A stretch of DNA of 64,000 nucleotides from Didemnitutus sp047777955 (GTDB lineage: Bacteria; Verrucomicrobiota; Verrucomicrobiia; Opitutales; Opitutaceae), in contig NZ_CP180537.1 in the NCBI RefSeq assembly GCF_047777955.1, forward strand, positions 3,906,001-3,970,000, given 5' to 3'. The position numbers were made by a program, and so were the translations under genes. The notes beneath the pieces are model-generated. The model saw only the letters and a program-made list of their open reading frames with translations. It was not told the origin of the DNA and searched no databases. Below are positions 38,280 through 47,337 of the stretch, one piece after another. Positions within the stretch are counted from its first letter, which is position 1, and every line of letters starts with the position of its first letter.

Positions 38280-40634
38280 ATGGAACCTGTTCCAGCCCCT
38301 TCTCCCACCCGCGCGGATCGCTTCGCACGCGCCCTGTTTTTCGTCGTCCTGTTTGTCTCGATCTTCACGTATCCGAACAAGCCGATCGCCGAGCTCGATG
38401 CGTCGTGGCGCATGGTGCTCACGCAGGGGCTGGTCGACGGCTGGCAATTCGGCCGCGACTTGGTGTTCACCTATGGGCCGCTCGGGCTGCTGATGGGCAA
38501 CACCTACTCGGGCGTCACGTTCTGGCCGTTCATCCTCTGGCAGTTCGCCAGCGCCCTGATCTTCGCAGCCGTGATCTACCGGCAGGGCATGCGCCTCACC
38601 GGCTACGCGCGCGCCATCTATTGGGTCGTGACGATCCTGGTCGGCGTCAGCTACATCGACTCGCTGCTCATGGTCATCCTGGCGCTGCTGGGCTGCGAGA
38701 TGATCCGCGGGGCCGACCGGCCGGCCCGCTTCTGGACGATTGGCACGCTGCTGCTCTTTGCCGTGCTTGCGGCGATCAAGTTCACCAACCTCATGCTTGC
38801 GGCGTTCATCGTGCTCGTGGCGAGCGCGCTCGATGTTGCGCAAAAACGCCCCGGCGAGGCCGGGCGTAAGCTCCTCTGGTTTTTCGGCTCGTTCGCGCTG
38901 ATCTGGGTGCTCTGTCGCCAGAGCCTGCTCAACCTACCCGCCTACCTCCGCTATTCACTGGAGATCAGCTCCGGCTACGAGCAGACGATGGGGCTGCCTA
39001 CCCCCCCCGAGCCCCTGTGGAAAGGTCTCGCCGTGCTCGCCGTGCTCGTGGTCTATGCCGTGCTCCACGTGCTCGGCAGCGCCGACCGCCGGCGCGGTCT
39101 CGCCGGCGCGGCAATCCTCGGTGCTTTCATCTACCTGAACTGGAAACACGGCTTTGTCCGGGCTGATGGGCACATGATCGGTTTCTTCATCTGTGCGCTT
39201 GTGCCGATCACGGCATTCCCCGCGCTGCTCGACGACGCCCCGCGCTTCCGCCGGATCCAGCGCTGGCTGCTCGTGCCCGCCGGATTCCTGTGCGTGATCG
39301 GCCTCGAGGATGCCCTGCCGGGCATGGCGCGCGCCTCGCTCAGCCTGTTCCAAAACCGCGTCTGGGCAAACTGCTACAATACCGCGCACTTCCCCGAATG
39401 GCTGCTCTCCTACCGCGACGCCCTCCGCGGCATGCGCGCCGAGAATGACCTGCCCAAGACCCGTGCCGTCGTCGGCAACGCCACGATCGACGTTTTCGGC
39501 TACAATCAGTCGCTCGCGCTGTTCAATCGTTTCAACTATCGCCCGCGCCCAGTCATCCAGAGCTACTCCGCCTACACCCCCGCACTCGCGCAGCTCAACG
39601 CCGACTACTACGCCTCGGACCACGCGCCCACCTACGTCCTCTTCCGCCTCGAGACGATCGATGATCGCTACCTGATGCTCGACGACTCGCGCGCCCTTTT
39701 TGTCTTCCTCCACCGTTACGAGTTCATCCATTCGGAGAAGAACTACCAGCTTTGGCGCCGCCTGCCCCAGCCGTTCGACTGGTCGCGGGTCGCCCCTCGC
39801 CTCGCCCGCACGTTCGACGTCGCCCCCGGACAGCCGATCGATCTCACCGACTTCCACGCACAGCCGCTCTGGATCGTCATTGACCTGCCCCGCTCCCTGC
39901 TCGGCCGCGTGCGCGACTTCTTCTATAAGCCGCCGATCGTCCGCGTTGGCTTCAAAGACACCAAGGGCAACTCCACCAGCTACCGCATGCCGCTGCCGCT
40001 CGCGCGCACGGGCTTCATCGTCAATCCGATGATTGAGGACATCGTGAGCTTCATGCGCTTCGCTGGCGGCACCCCCGAGCGCTACGCGGCTCAGGTCTCC
40101 GTAGAAATCGATGCGGCCGACCGAAAGTTCTTCGCCGACACCGCGCAAGTCACGTTGAGCACGATCCATGGCAGCGGTAACGGTGGCGACTATTTCCTCG
40201 AGGCCGAGAAGACACGCTTCCACATGTTCAAGACCGTGCCGCTCACCTACGAGGCGCAGACGCCCGTTTCCGAGGCCATCATCGACGGCACGCCGGTCAT
40301 GGTCATGCACGCCCGCAGCGAGATGACTTTCAATATCAAGGCCGGCAGCACGCGCGTCAGCGGAGGATTCGGCATGCTGCCCGGCACCTACACCAAGGGC
40401 GGCAATTCCGACGGCGCCGAGTTCGCCGTCTACTGGTCCAACGGCGGCGAACGCGTCGAGCTGTTCAAGCGTTTCCTCGACCCGATGCACCAGATGCGGG
40501 ACCGCGGCCTTCAGCGTTTCGACATTGCACTGCCGCCGCAGCCCGGCGGCCGCCTCTTTCTGGTGGTGAAGCCCGGACCCAACAACAACCACTCGTGGGA
40601 CTGGACTGCCTGGACCGACATCGAGATCAAGTGA
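38280..40634 (+). CDS. Polytopic membrane protein of unknown family with NPCBM-like C-terminal domain
   Basis: This intact protein has 784 residues. It has about ten membrane helices in the first ~370 residues, with an acidic first outer loop (PIAELDASWRMVLTQGL, FTYGPLGLLMGNTY). That loop recalls GT-C enzymes, but I do not recognise the family. The outer region contains VVGNATIDVFGYNQSLALF and PRPVIQSYSAYTPALAQ, a pattern seen in other large polytopic glycan proteins. The final domain has SDGAEFAVYWSNGGE, LDPMHQMRDRGLQ, KPGPNNN and WDWTAWTDIEIK, clearly the same C-terminal domain as in the GT-C proteins around it. The stop overlaps the GTG of the next gene. It is probably a glycosyltransferase or glycan polymerase/ligase acting outside the membrane. 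Confidence 0.65.
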   Translation: MEPVPAPSPTRADRFARALFFVVLFVSIFTYPNKPIAELDASWRMVLTQGLVDGWQFGRDLVFTYGPLGLLMGNTYSGVTFWPFILWQFASALIFAAVIYRQGMRLTGYARAIYWVVTILVGVSYIDSLLMVILALLGCEMIRGADRPARFWTIGTLLLFAVLAAIKFTNLMLAAFIVLVASALDVAQKRPGEAGRKLLWFFGSFALIWVLCRQSLLNLPAYLRYSLEISSGYEQTMGLPTPPEPLWKGLAVLAVLVVYAVLHVLGSADRRRGLAGAAILGAFIYLNWKHGFVRADGHMIGFFICALVPITAFPALLDDAPRFRRIQRWLLVPAGFLCVIGLEDALPGMARASLSLFQNRVWANCYNTAHFPEWLLSYRDALRGMRAENDLPKTRAVVGNATIDVFGYNQSLALFNRFNYRPRPVIQSYSAYTPALAQLNADYYASDHAPTYVLFRLETIDDRYLMLDDSRALFVFLHRYEFIHSEKNYQLWRRLPQPFDWSRVAPRLARTFDVAPGQPIDLTDFHAQPLWIVIDLPRSLLGRVRDFFYKPPIVRVGFKDTKGNSTSYRMPLPLARTGFIVNPMIEDIVSFMRFAGGTPERYAAQVSVEIDAADRKFFADTAQVTLSTIHGSGNGGDYFLEAEKTRFHMFKTVPLTYEAQTPVSEAIIDGTPVMVMHARSEMTFNIKAGSTRVSGGFGMLPGTYTKGGNSDGAEFAVYWSNGGERVELFKRFLDPMHQMRDRGLQRFDIALPPQPGGRLFLVVKPGPNNNHSWDWTAWTDIEIK

Positions 40635-42379
40635 ACACCGCCCGCGAAAGCCCCCTCACCGCGCTCGGCTCGCTCCGCCGACATTGGTGGGTTTGGGTCG
40701 CCGCGGCGCTGGCCCTGGCTAAGCTCGCACTTCTCCGCGCCCAGCCGATCTACGCCATCGGCAACGCCATTCACGACGACCAGCTCTTTCTCAAGCTGGC
40801 GCGCTCCATCGCCGACGGACAGTGGCTCGGACCCTACGACAACCTCACTCTGGCGAAGGGCCCCGTCTATCCCGCCTTCGTCGCGTTGAACCATTTCCTC
40901 GGCCTGCCGCTGCGCTTCACGGAGGAACTTGTCTACATCGCCGCGTGCGCGCTCGCTGTCCGCGCCCTGCGCCCGCTCGCGTTGGCCGGCTGGGCGTGCC
41001 TGCTGGTCTTTGCCACACTGCTGGTCAATCCGCTGACCTACGAGGGCCAGGAAATGACGCGGATCCTACGCCAGCACCTCACCGTGCCGTTCGCCCTCCT
41101 CGTGTGCGCCGCACTCGTCGGCCTCGCACTGCGACGCGACCGCGGCTTCGTCGCGCGGCTACCATGGGCGCTGCTTTTCGGCCTGACGCTCGGCCTGTTC
41201 TGGCTGACCCGGGAGGAGGGCATCTGGATCCTCGGCATGGTGGCCTTCCTCTCCGCGCTGGCCTTCAGCCCGCTCGCGATCGGCCCCGCCCGCGGCCGCA
41301 CGCTCGCTCTCCTGCTCAGCGCTGTCGCGGCCGCCGCCGCGCCCTACCTGACCGTCGCCTCGCTCAACGAGCGTCATTACGGCTGGTTCGGACCTTCCGA
41401 GTTTCACGCCCGGGACTTTCGCGACGCCTACGGAGCACTCGTGCGCGTGCGGGTCGGCCCGCAGTATCCTTACATCGCGGTCACGCGCGAAGCGCGCGAG
41501 GCAATCTACTCCGTCAGCCCGGCCTTTGCTGAACTGCGTCCCTTCCTCGAGGGCAAGATCGGCTACGACTGGGCGGACGGCACCGCCTTCCACCGCGAGG
41601 AGCGGCAGATCGCCGCCGGCTGGTTCATGTGGGCGTTCCGCGACGCCGTGGCCGCCGCCGGGCACTACAGCAGTGCGCGCGAAGCGCTCGCCTTCTATCG
41701 CCGCATCGCCGACGAGGTGAATCGTGCGTGCGACCAAGGCCGGATCCCTGCCCGCGGCCCGCGCTCCGGCTTCGCCCCGCCGTGGCACCCCGAGCACGCC
41801 GCCGCGATAAGACATGGCGTGCCGCTCTTCCTGCGCGGTGCCTTCGACTTTTCCGGCTTCGAACCTAATCCCCCGGAAAGCATCGGAACCGACGACGAGG
41901 TGCGGATCTTCCGCGACATCACCCATGATCGCATCAGCCCTGCGCCACGAGCCACCTACATCGAGCTGCCCGCGCAGCGCCGGCTCGATGCCGCCAAGCT
42001 CGACCTGCTCCGCTGGCTGGGCCGCAATATCGGACCATGGCTTACCAGCCTCATCGTGCTGGCGCACTTGGCCGCTTTCGTCCGCTTCGTGCAGCTCGTG
42101 CGCGCGCGGCAGTTCTCCTGGCCGTTTGCGTTCGCCGTCGGCGCGTGGGCGGGCGGCGCGGGGAGCTCGCGCTCAACATCCTCGTCCACACGACTGCGTT
42201 CCCGAACTTCTATGCCGCGGCCTACGCGCCGGCGTTCCCGCTGCTGCTCTTCTTCGCCCTGCTGGTCGCCATCGATGCCGCGCGCGCCTGGCATGCGCCG
42301 GTGGCGACGACCGCTCGGCGCACCCGCGAGCTCCTTGCCCGCTTCCCGGGCGCAACGTGGGCGACCGGCCTCGGCCTGA
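40631..42379 (+). CDS. Polytopic GT-C-like membrane protein (C-terminus uncertain)
   Basis: The GTG at 40631 overlaps the upstream stop. The first ~50 residues include a membrane helix, then IHDDQLFLKLARSIADGQW with the acidic pair expected in a GT-C first outer loop, and LAKGPVYPAFVALNHFLG. Hydrophobic segments follow, with FWLTREEGIWIL between them, then a large soluble loop (residues about 250-440) and more helices. The frame as given stops at 42379, but at the G4 run 42160-42163 the reading should pass to frame 1 (ELALNILVHTTAFPNFYAAAY), adding one or two more helices. The true end is therefore unclear; it may lie near 42300, where the next gene appears to begin. The function is probably sugar transfer from a polyprenyl carrier; no closer family is recognised. 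Confidence 0.62.
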   Translation: MNTARESPLTALGSLRRHWWVWVAAALALAKLALLRAQPIYAIGNAIHDDQLFLKLARSIADGQWLGPYDNLTLAKGPVYPAFVALNHFLGLPLRFTEELVYIAACALAVRALRPLALAGWACLLVFATLLVNPLTYEGQEMTRILRQHLTVPFALLVCAALVGLALRRDRGFVARLPWALLFGLTLGLFWLTREEGIWILGMVAFLSALAFSPLAIGPARGRTLALLLSAVAAAAAPYLTVASLNERHYGWFGPSEFHARDFRDAYGALVRVRVGPQYPYIAVTREAREAIYSVSPAFAELRPFLEGKIGYDWADGTAFHREERQIAAGWFMWAFRDAVAAAGHYSSAREALAFYRRIADEVNRACDQGRIPARGPRSGFAPPWHPEHAAAIRHGVPLFLRGAFDFSGFEPNPPESIGTDDEVRIFRDITHDRISPAPRATYIELPAQRRLDAAKLDLLRWLGRNIGPWLTSLIVLAHLAAFVRFVQLVRARQFSWPFAFAVGAWAGGAGSSRSTSSSTRLRSRTSMPRPTRRRSRCCSSSPCWSPSMPRAPGMRRWRRPLGAPASSLPASRAQRGRPASA

Positions 42380-44452
42380 TCGTCTTCGGCAGCCGTCTGC
42401 GTGAGGTGGCGCTGCACGCGGGCGACGCACCATTCCTCGACCAGTGGAAAGTCGAGGCGCAGCAGATCATCGGGCCCTGGCTGCGTGGCGAGCTCGGCCC
42501 AAGCGCCTTCTTCGCGCCTCATCACGAGCACATCCCCCTCTGGACGCGCCTGCTCACCTGGTTCGAGGTCGCGGGTTTCGACACTTGGGCCCCTCGGCTA
42601 CAGATGGTGCTCAACGCCGCTTTTCACGCCCTCTGGGCGGCATTGCTCGGCGACTGGCTCCGGCGGCATCTCGGTGCCTTCGCTACACTGCTCGCTACCG
42701 CGCTCGTGTTAGCCACCGCCTGCCTGCCGCACGCCTGGGAGAATATTACCTGGGGCTTCCAGTCCCAGTTTCCCCTGGCGCTGCTGAGCCTGTTTGTATT
42801 CGTCCGTGACTCGTTCGCGCAGGCCCCCGGCTCGCGCCGCTGGTGGCTCGCCCAGGCCGCGGGTCTCGCCGGGCTGTTCACGCTCGGGAGTTTCTGGGCT
42901 GCGCCGCTCCTGGTCGCGCTCGTGCATCTCTGGACCGCACCGCGCGCGCGCCGCGACTGGCTCGTGCCCCTCGTGCTCGCCGGGCTTGGTGCACTGCTGA
43001 TGCTCGGCGCGACGCGGTCGCAGCCACACGAGGGCGCCCTCGCACTCCAGGCGACCGGCGTGCGCGAGTTTTTGCACGCATGGCTTTTTCAGCTCGGCTG
43101 GCCCAGTGCCGCGCCGGCCGCCGCCGTCCTGCTCAACCTCCCCTCTTCGCTTGGGCGTTGCGGCTGCGCCGTGCCGCTTCAGCTTCCGCCTTCGACCGCA
43201 CGCTGCTGGTGCTCGGCCTATGGTCCGTGGCCCAGGCTGCTGGACTCGCCTATGCGCGCGGCGCCGGCGGCGCGGATTTCGTTTCGCGCTACAGCGACCT
43301 GTTCGCGGCCGGTGTCATCGCCAACGGCGTGATCGCCCTCCGCCTCGCCGGCGCGCGATGGTTTTGGGTGCCCCTGGCCCTCGCCTGGGGCACCGTCGCC
43401 GCGGTCGGCCTCCACTCGGTGAATACCACCGGGCACGCCCACTATTTCCACGAACACAGCGCCGGGCGCGCGGCATTCCGGGAAAGCGCCATCACCGCCT
43501 ACCTCCGCAACCACAATTCCCAGGCACTCGTCAGCGATGAGGGTCGCGGCCTCGTCTATCCCGACCCCGCGACCGTCACCCGCCTGCTCGACGATCCGCG
43601 TTTCGTGCGGCTGCTGCCCGATCGCATCACGCTGGCGAGCCGCGCGCCGGGCCCCGGCGCTGGACTGGCGGAGCAATGGAAACTGTGGCTCGCACTCGGC
43701 GGTCTGCTCGCTCTCGCCGCGCTCACCGACCGCCCCGCTTCCTCTCCGGCCACCGCCCTGCCTGCGGGCGCCTCGCCGCTGGTGCCTTGCGCGCTGCTCT
43801 CGGCCGGTGCGCTGGGCGCTGTCCTCCTGTGGCCGCGCCCCTGGGCGTGGCGCCAATCCGAGCGCTGGGAAAACCTCCTCTATCCGACGACCGCGCTGCG
43901 CGATTTGCGCTACGAGTTCGTTACAGCCACCACCTACCCTATCGACCGCCTCGACGGCGCGGCCAACCTTGCGCCGGAGTCGTTGCGGAATCTCTTCGTC
44001 GGCACGCACCTCGACGGCCCGGATTTCACCGGCACCGCGCGCAGCCAGCCGTTCACGCTTGAATCCCCTGGCTCGTGGTGCCTGTCGCTGGCTTTCCGGC
44101 CGCGCCGGGCAACGCGCTCGATCTGGTCGTGGACGGCGGCGGCGCGGGCACCGCTGCCACCCTGCGCTGCGAGATGCCACCTCCGCGCGATATCGGGTTC
44201 TGGCTGGTCGAAGTCGGCCCGTGGCGCGGCCGCACCGCGCGACTCGTGCTCCGCGACGGTCGCCCTGGCGACCAAGGCTGGCTCGCCGTGGCCCCGCCAC
44301 AACCAACGACGGACGCCGCTGCCGCCCGAAGCCTCGCCGAGGCGTGGGAGGCCGAGCGCACGATCGCGGCACGCACGACGTTCCTCGCCGCACTGGTCGT
44401 GGGTCTTGCCGGAGTCGCCATCACCCTTGTGTCCGCCCGCCGCCGTTCCTAA
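42301..44452 (+). CDS. Polytopic membrane protein, GT-C-like, with C-terminal beta domain and final helix (two frame changes)
   Basis: The GTG at 42301 is the most likely start, but frame 1 is open well upstream and the boundary with the previous gene is not resolved. The first outer loop reads HAGDAPFLDQWKVEAQQI and FFAPHHEHIPLWTRLL, an acidic and histidine-rich loop suited to a GT-C enzyme. About ten helices follow. The frame changes at a C4 run 43140-43143 (1 to 3) and near 44096 (3 to 2). The tail has a beta domain (GNALDLVVDGGGAG, GFWLVEVGPWRG) and then a last membrane helix (FLAALVVGLAGVAITLV). The repaired length is about 717 residues. The membrane-anchored tail is unlike the NPCBM-like tails of the neighbours. 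Confidence 0.6.
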
Positions 44453-44523
44453 TCCCCAGCGCCTCGACCGGGTTTCGGCTGGCCAGCCGCCTAGAGGAGC
44501 GTAGGTTGAGCTTTCATTTTCCC

Positions 44524-45585
44524 ATGGCCAAGACCCTCCTCGTCACCGGTTCCTCGGGCCTCATCGGCTCGGAGGTCTGCGTTTATTTCGCCGCCCAGGG
44601 CTACACCGTGCACGGCGTCGACAACAACCAGCGCGCCGTCTTCTTCGGCCCGCAGGGTGACACCCGCTGGAACCAGCAGCGCCTGGCCTCGCAGCTCAAG
44701 GGCTTCCAGCACCACGAGCTCGACATCCGCGACCGCGCCGGCGTGCTCGCCCTCGTCAAGCAACTCAAGCCCTCGGTCATCGTCCACACCGCCGCCCAGC
44801 CCTCGCACGACCGCGCGGCCGCGATCCCCTTCGACGACTTCGACACCAACGCCGTCGGCACGCTCAACCTCCTCGAGGCCGCCCGCCAGGCCTGCCCCGA
44901 GTCGCCCTTCGTGCACATGAGCACGAACAAGGTCTACGGCGACGCGCCCAACTCCATCCAACTCGCCGAACTCGAGACGCGCTGGGACTACGCCGACCCC
45001 GCCTACGCCCACGGCATCGCCGAGACGTTCACCATCGACCAGTCGAAGCACTCGCTCTTCGGCGCGTCGAAGGTCGCCGCCGACGTCATGGTCCAGGAAT
45101 ACGGTCGCTACTTCAATATGCCCACCTGCGCGCTGCGCGGCGGCTGCCTCACCGGCCCGAACCACAGCGGCGTCGAGCTCCACGGCTTCCTCAGCTACCT
45201 CGTGAAGTGCAACCTCGAGGGCCGCGAATACCGCGTTTTCGGCTACAAGGGCAAACAGGTCCGCGACAACATCCACTCCCTCGACGTCGCGCGCTTCATG
45301 GCCGCCTTCGTCGCCGCCCCGCGCGCCGGCGAGGTCTACAACCTCGGCGGCGGCAAGGCCAACTCCTGCTCCATCCTCGAGGCCTTCCAGATCGCGGAAA
45401 AATTCTCCGGCCGGAAACAGGTCTACACCTACGTCGACCAGAACCGCGCCGGCGACCACATCTGCTATTACTCGGACCTGCGCAAGATGCGCGCCCACTA
45501 CCCGGGCTGGGACCTCTCCGTCAGCCTCGAAGAGACCATCCGCCAGATCGTCGAGGCCTGGAAACAGCGCCCAAAAAGCAACTGA
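44524..45585 (+). CDS. Paratose/tyvelose-type sugar-nucleotide 2-epimerase (extended SDR)
   Basis: This 353-residue SDR has LVTGSSGLIGSEVC at its N-terminus (NAD-binding TGxxGxxG) and the active-site STNKVYGDAPN. The YxxxK position is occupied by the SLFGASKVAAD region, so the usual tyrosine appears as F while the lysine is kept. RGGCLTGPNHSGVELHGF and GYKGKQVRDNIHS are signatures I associate with CDP-paratose 2-epimerase (Tyv) and its relatives. The enzyme would invert C2 of a deoxyhexose nucleotide. An in-frame TTG at 44506 lies 7 bases after a GAGGAG Shine-Dalgarno-like sequence, so that earlier start, adding six residues, is an alternative to the ATG. A strong hairpin follows the stop. 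Confidence 0.72.
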   Translation: MAKTLLVTGSSGLIGSEVCVYFAAQGYTVHGVDNNQRAVFFGPQGDTRWNQQRLASQLKGFQHHELDIRDRAGVLALVKQLKPSVIVHTAAQPSHDRAAAIPFDDFDTNAVGTLNLLEAARQACPESPFVHMSTNKVYGDAPNSIQLAELETRWDYADPAYAHGIAETFTIDQSKHSLFGASKVAADVMVQEYGRYFNMPTCALRGGCLTGPNHSGVELHGFLSYLVKCNLEGREYRVFGYKGKQVRDNIHSLDVARFMAAFVAAPRAGEVYNLGGGKANSCSILEAFQIAEKFSGRKQVYTYVDQNRAGDHICYYSDLRKMRAHYPGWDLSVSLEETIRQIVEAWKQRPKSN

Positions 45586-45595
45586 ACCGCCGGCT

Positions 45596-45634
45596 GCCGT
45601 CGTCCTGCCCGGGGCCACGGGACATGACGACGGC
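45596..45634 (+). terminator. GC-rich hairpin downstream of the epimerase, possible terminator
   Basis: Bases 45596-45611 pair with 45618-45634 in a stem of about 15 pairs with one mismatch and one bulged A, leaving a 6-base loop. The outer nine pairs are perfect. There is no U-tract after it on the plus strand, so it is not a canonical intrinsic terminator. It sits 11 bases after the epimerase stop and before the sigma-factor operon, a position that suits transcription separation. Confidence 0.4.
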
Positions 45635-45783
45635 CGGCACCCCGGCCATGAAAAAAATTCGGTCCGCACTAGCGGGTTTGGCCACCGCGGCTGTCGTTCC
45701 CGGCAGCCGTGCCTCCCGCTGCCACCGAACGCTCCGTCTACACCTCCGCCACTGCCGCGCCGGCGCTGGCCGAGTGCATCGCC

Positions 45784-46341
45784 ATGTCTGAGCCGCCGGA
45801 ACCCCGCCGCGACTTCGCCGGGCTCTACCGCGCCACGGTCGCGCCGCTGCGCCGCTACCTCGCCCGCCTGCTGCACAACGAGTCCGAGGCGGAGGACGTC
45901 GCCCACGACGCCTACCTGCGCGTCTACCCGACCGTCCAGCGCGACGCCGCCGAGAAACCCGAGGCCCTGCTCTACACGACCGCGCGCCGCCTCGCCATCA
46001 ACCGCCTGAAACGCCGCGCCATCTCGCCCATCGCCCCCGGCGAGGCAGCGATCGACCGCACCGCCGCCGCCCAGCCCGGCGTCGCGCAACAGGTCATCGC
46101 CCGCCAGGAACTCGCCCGCCTCGAGGCCGCCATCGCGCGCCTCCCGGAGGGCTGCCGCACCGTGCTCCTCCTCCGCAAGGTCGAACTGCTCTCGCACCAG
46201 GAGATCGCCGACCGCCTCGGCATCGCCATCAGCACGGTCGAAAAGCAGCACGCGCGCGCCCTGCGCCTCCTCCGCGCCGCCCTGAACGACTCTCCACCCG
46301 CCGCCAACGCCTCCGCCGTCACCCCGGAGGGCGTGTCATGA
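45784..46341 (+). CDS. ECF RNA polymerase sigma factor, FecI-like
   Basis: This 185-residue protein has sigma region 2 at about residues 10-75 (DFAGLYRATVAPLRRYLARL, EAEDVAHDAYLRVY) and region 4 at about 115-165 (LPEGCRTVLLLRKVELLSHQ, IADRLGIAISTVEKQHARA). Both are typical of the iron/carbohydrate-responsive FecI group of ECF sigma factors. The ATG at 45784 is preferred; the frame is open upstream but codes for nothing recognisable. The stop overlaps the FecR start (ATGA at 46338), so synthesis is probably coupled to that of its anti-sigma. It should direct transcription when FecR is released by the TonB receptor encoded downstream. Its targets may include this operon or the surrounding glycan genes; no conserved promoter pair was identified. 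Confidence 0.88.
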   Translation: MSEPPEPRRDFAGLYRATVAPLRRYLARLLHNESEAEDVAHDAYLRVYPTVQRDAAEKPEALLYTTARRLAINRLKRRAISPIAPGEAAIDRTAAAQPGVAQQVIARQELARLEAAIARLPEGCRTVLLLRKVELLSHQEIADRLGIAISTVEKQHARALRLLRAALNDSPPAANASAVTPEGVS

Positions 46342-47333
46342 ACCCGCACCCCGAAAAATCCGCTCCCGCGGCCGACGCCCAGGCCGCCCTGTGGGCCGCC
46401 AGGCTCGACGGCTCCGTCCTCACCGCCGCCGACCGCCGCGCGCTCGACGCCTGGCTCGCCGCCGACCCGGCGCACCGCGGCCTGCTGTCCGCCTACTGCC
46501 AATTTTCCGCCGACCTCGAGCAGCAGTTGCCGTTGCTGGCAGGCATCCAGGACCCGGCGGCGGAAACCGACCGCGAGCTTACGACTGCCCGTCCGCGCCC
46601 CTGGTCGTCCCGGCCGCTGTGGGTCGGGGCGATGCTGACCGCGGCCGCGGCAGTCGTGGCGTTCGTCCTCTGGCCCGCGCCGGCCCCCACCCCGGCCGAG
46701 GAAGTCGCCACGCCCGCCGGCCAGCGCCGCGAACTCACGCTCGCCGACGGCTCGCACGTCGAGCTCGACGCCGCCACGCAGCTCTCCGTCGCCCTCGCCC
46801 GCGACGCACGCCACGTGCGGCTCGCCGCCGGCCAGGCCTTCTTCTCCGTCGCCAAGGATCCGGCGCGCCCGTTCATCGTCGACACGCCCGCCGGCACCGT
46901 CCGCGTCACCGGCACCCAGTTCGCCGTCCGCGCGGCCGACGGCGCCGCCTTCGCCGTCACCGTGCGCGAGGGCTCCGTGCAGGTCCGTCCCGCCGGCGCC
47001 GCCGCGCCGCTGGTCCTGCAGCCGCGCGACCAGTTCGCCGCCGGCACCGTGCGCGCGCTCACGGAGCGGCAGCTCGACGACGCGCTCGCCTGGCGCCGCG
47101 GCCAGGTCGTCTTCGACGGCACCCCGCTGCCCGAGGCGCTGGCGCGCTTCGCCCGCCACCACGGCATCACGATCACCACCGCCCCCGACCTCGACCACCT
47201 CAAGGTCGGCGGCCGCTTCCGCCTCGACGACCTCGACGGCTTCTTCGCCGCCCTGCGCGAAACCTGGCCCGGACTCACCATCACCCGCGACGCGCAAGGC
47301 CGCATGCACGTCGCCCGCCAGACCGGGCGCTGA
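46338..47333 (+). CDS. FecR-type anti-sigma factor / inner-membrane signal transducer
   Basis: The 331-residue protein has the FecR N-terminal cytoplasmic motif (ARLDGSVLTAADRRALDAWL) at about residues 20-42 and one membrane helix at about 94-113 (WVGAMLTAAAAVVAFVLW). The periplasmic FecR domain contains RRELTLADGSHVELDAATQL and TPAGTVRVTGTQFAV. Its C-terminus (VVFDGTPLPEALARFARHHG, VGGRFRLDDLDGFFAALRET) resembles the STN/secretin-type fold that contacts the receptor's signalling domain. It sits between the sigma gene (4-base overlap) and the TonB receptor (4-base gap), the standard order for cell-surface signalling operons. Confidence 0.88.
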   Translation: MNPHPEKSAPAADAQAALWAARLDGSVLTAADRRALDAWLAADPAHRGLLSAYCQFSADLEQQLPLLAGIQDPAAETDRELTTARPRPWSSRPLWVGAMLTAAAAVVAFVLWPAPAPTPAEEVATPAGQRRELTLADGSHVELDAATQLSVALARDARHVRLAAGQAFFSVAKDPARPFIVDTPAGTVRVTGTQFAVRAADGAAFAVTVREGSVQVRPAGAAAPLVLQPRDQFAAGTVRALTERQLDDALAWRRGQVVFDGTPLPEALARFARHHGITITTAPDLDHLKVGGRFRLDDLDGFFAALRETWPGLTITRDAQGRMHVARQTGR

Positions 47334-47337
47334 CCGC

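Noticed and set aside
38955..40592. A 545-codon minus-strand open frame
   Set aside because: It is opposite the intact membrane protein at 38280 and has no hydrophobic or domain pattern of its own.
44477..44488. A perfect 12-base palindrome upstream of the epimerase at 44524
   Set aside because: Short GC palindromes are expected often in DNA of this composition, and no second copy or regulator suggests an operator.
45648..45791. A 47-codon open frame starting MKKIRSALAGLATAAV, resembling a signal peptide
   Set aside because: After the first 17 residues it becomes arginine-rich and loses any secreted-protein character. It overlaps the sigma start and no family is recognised; a leader peptide is possible but unsupported.
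44491..46251. A 586-codon minus-strand open frame
   Set aside because: It lies opposite the epimerase and sigma genes, is dominated by G, V, A, D and R, and shows no family signature.
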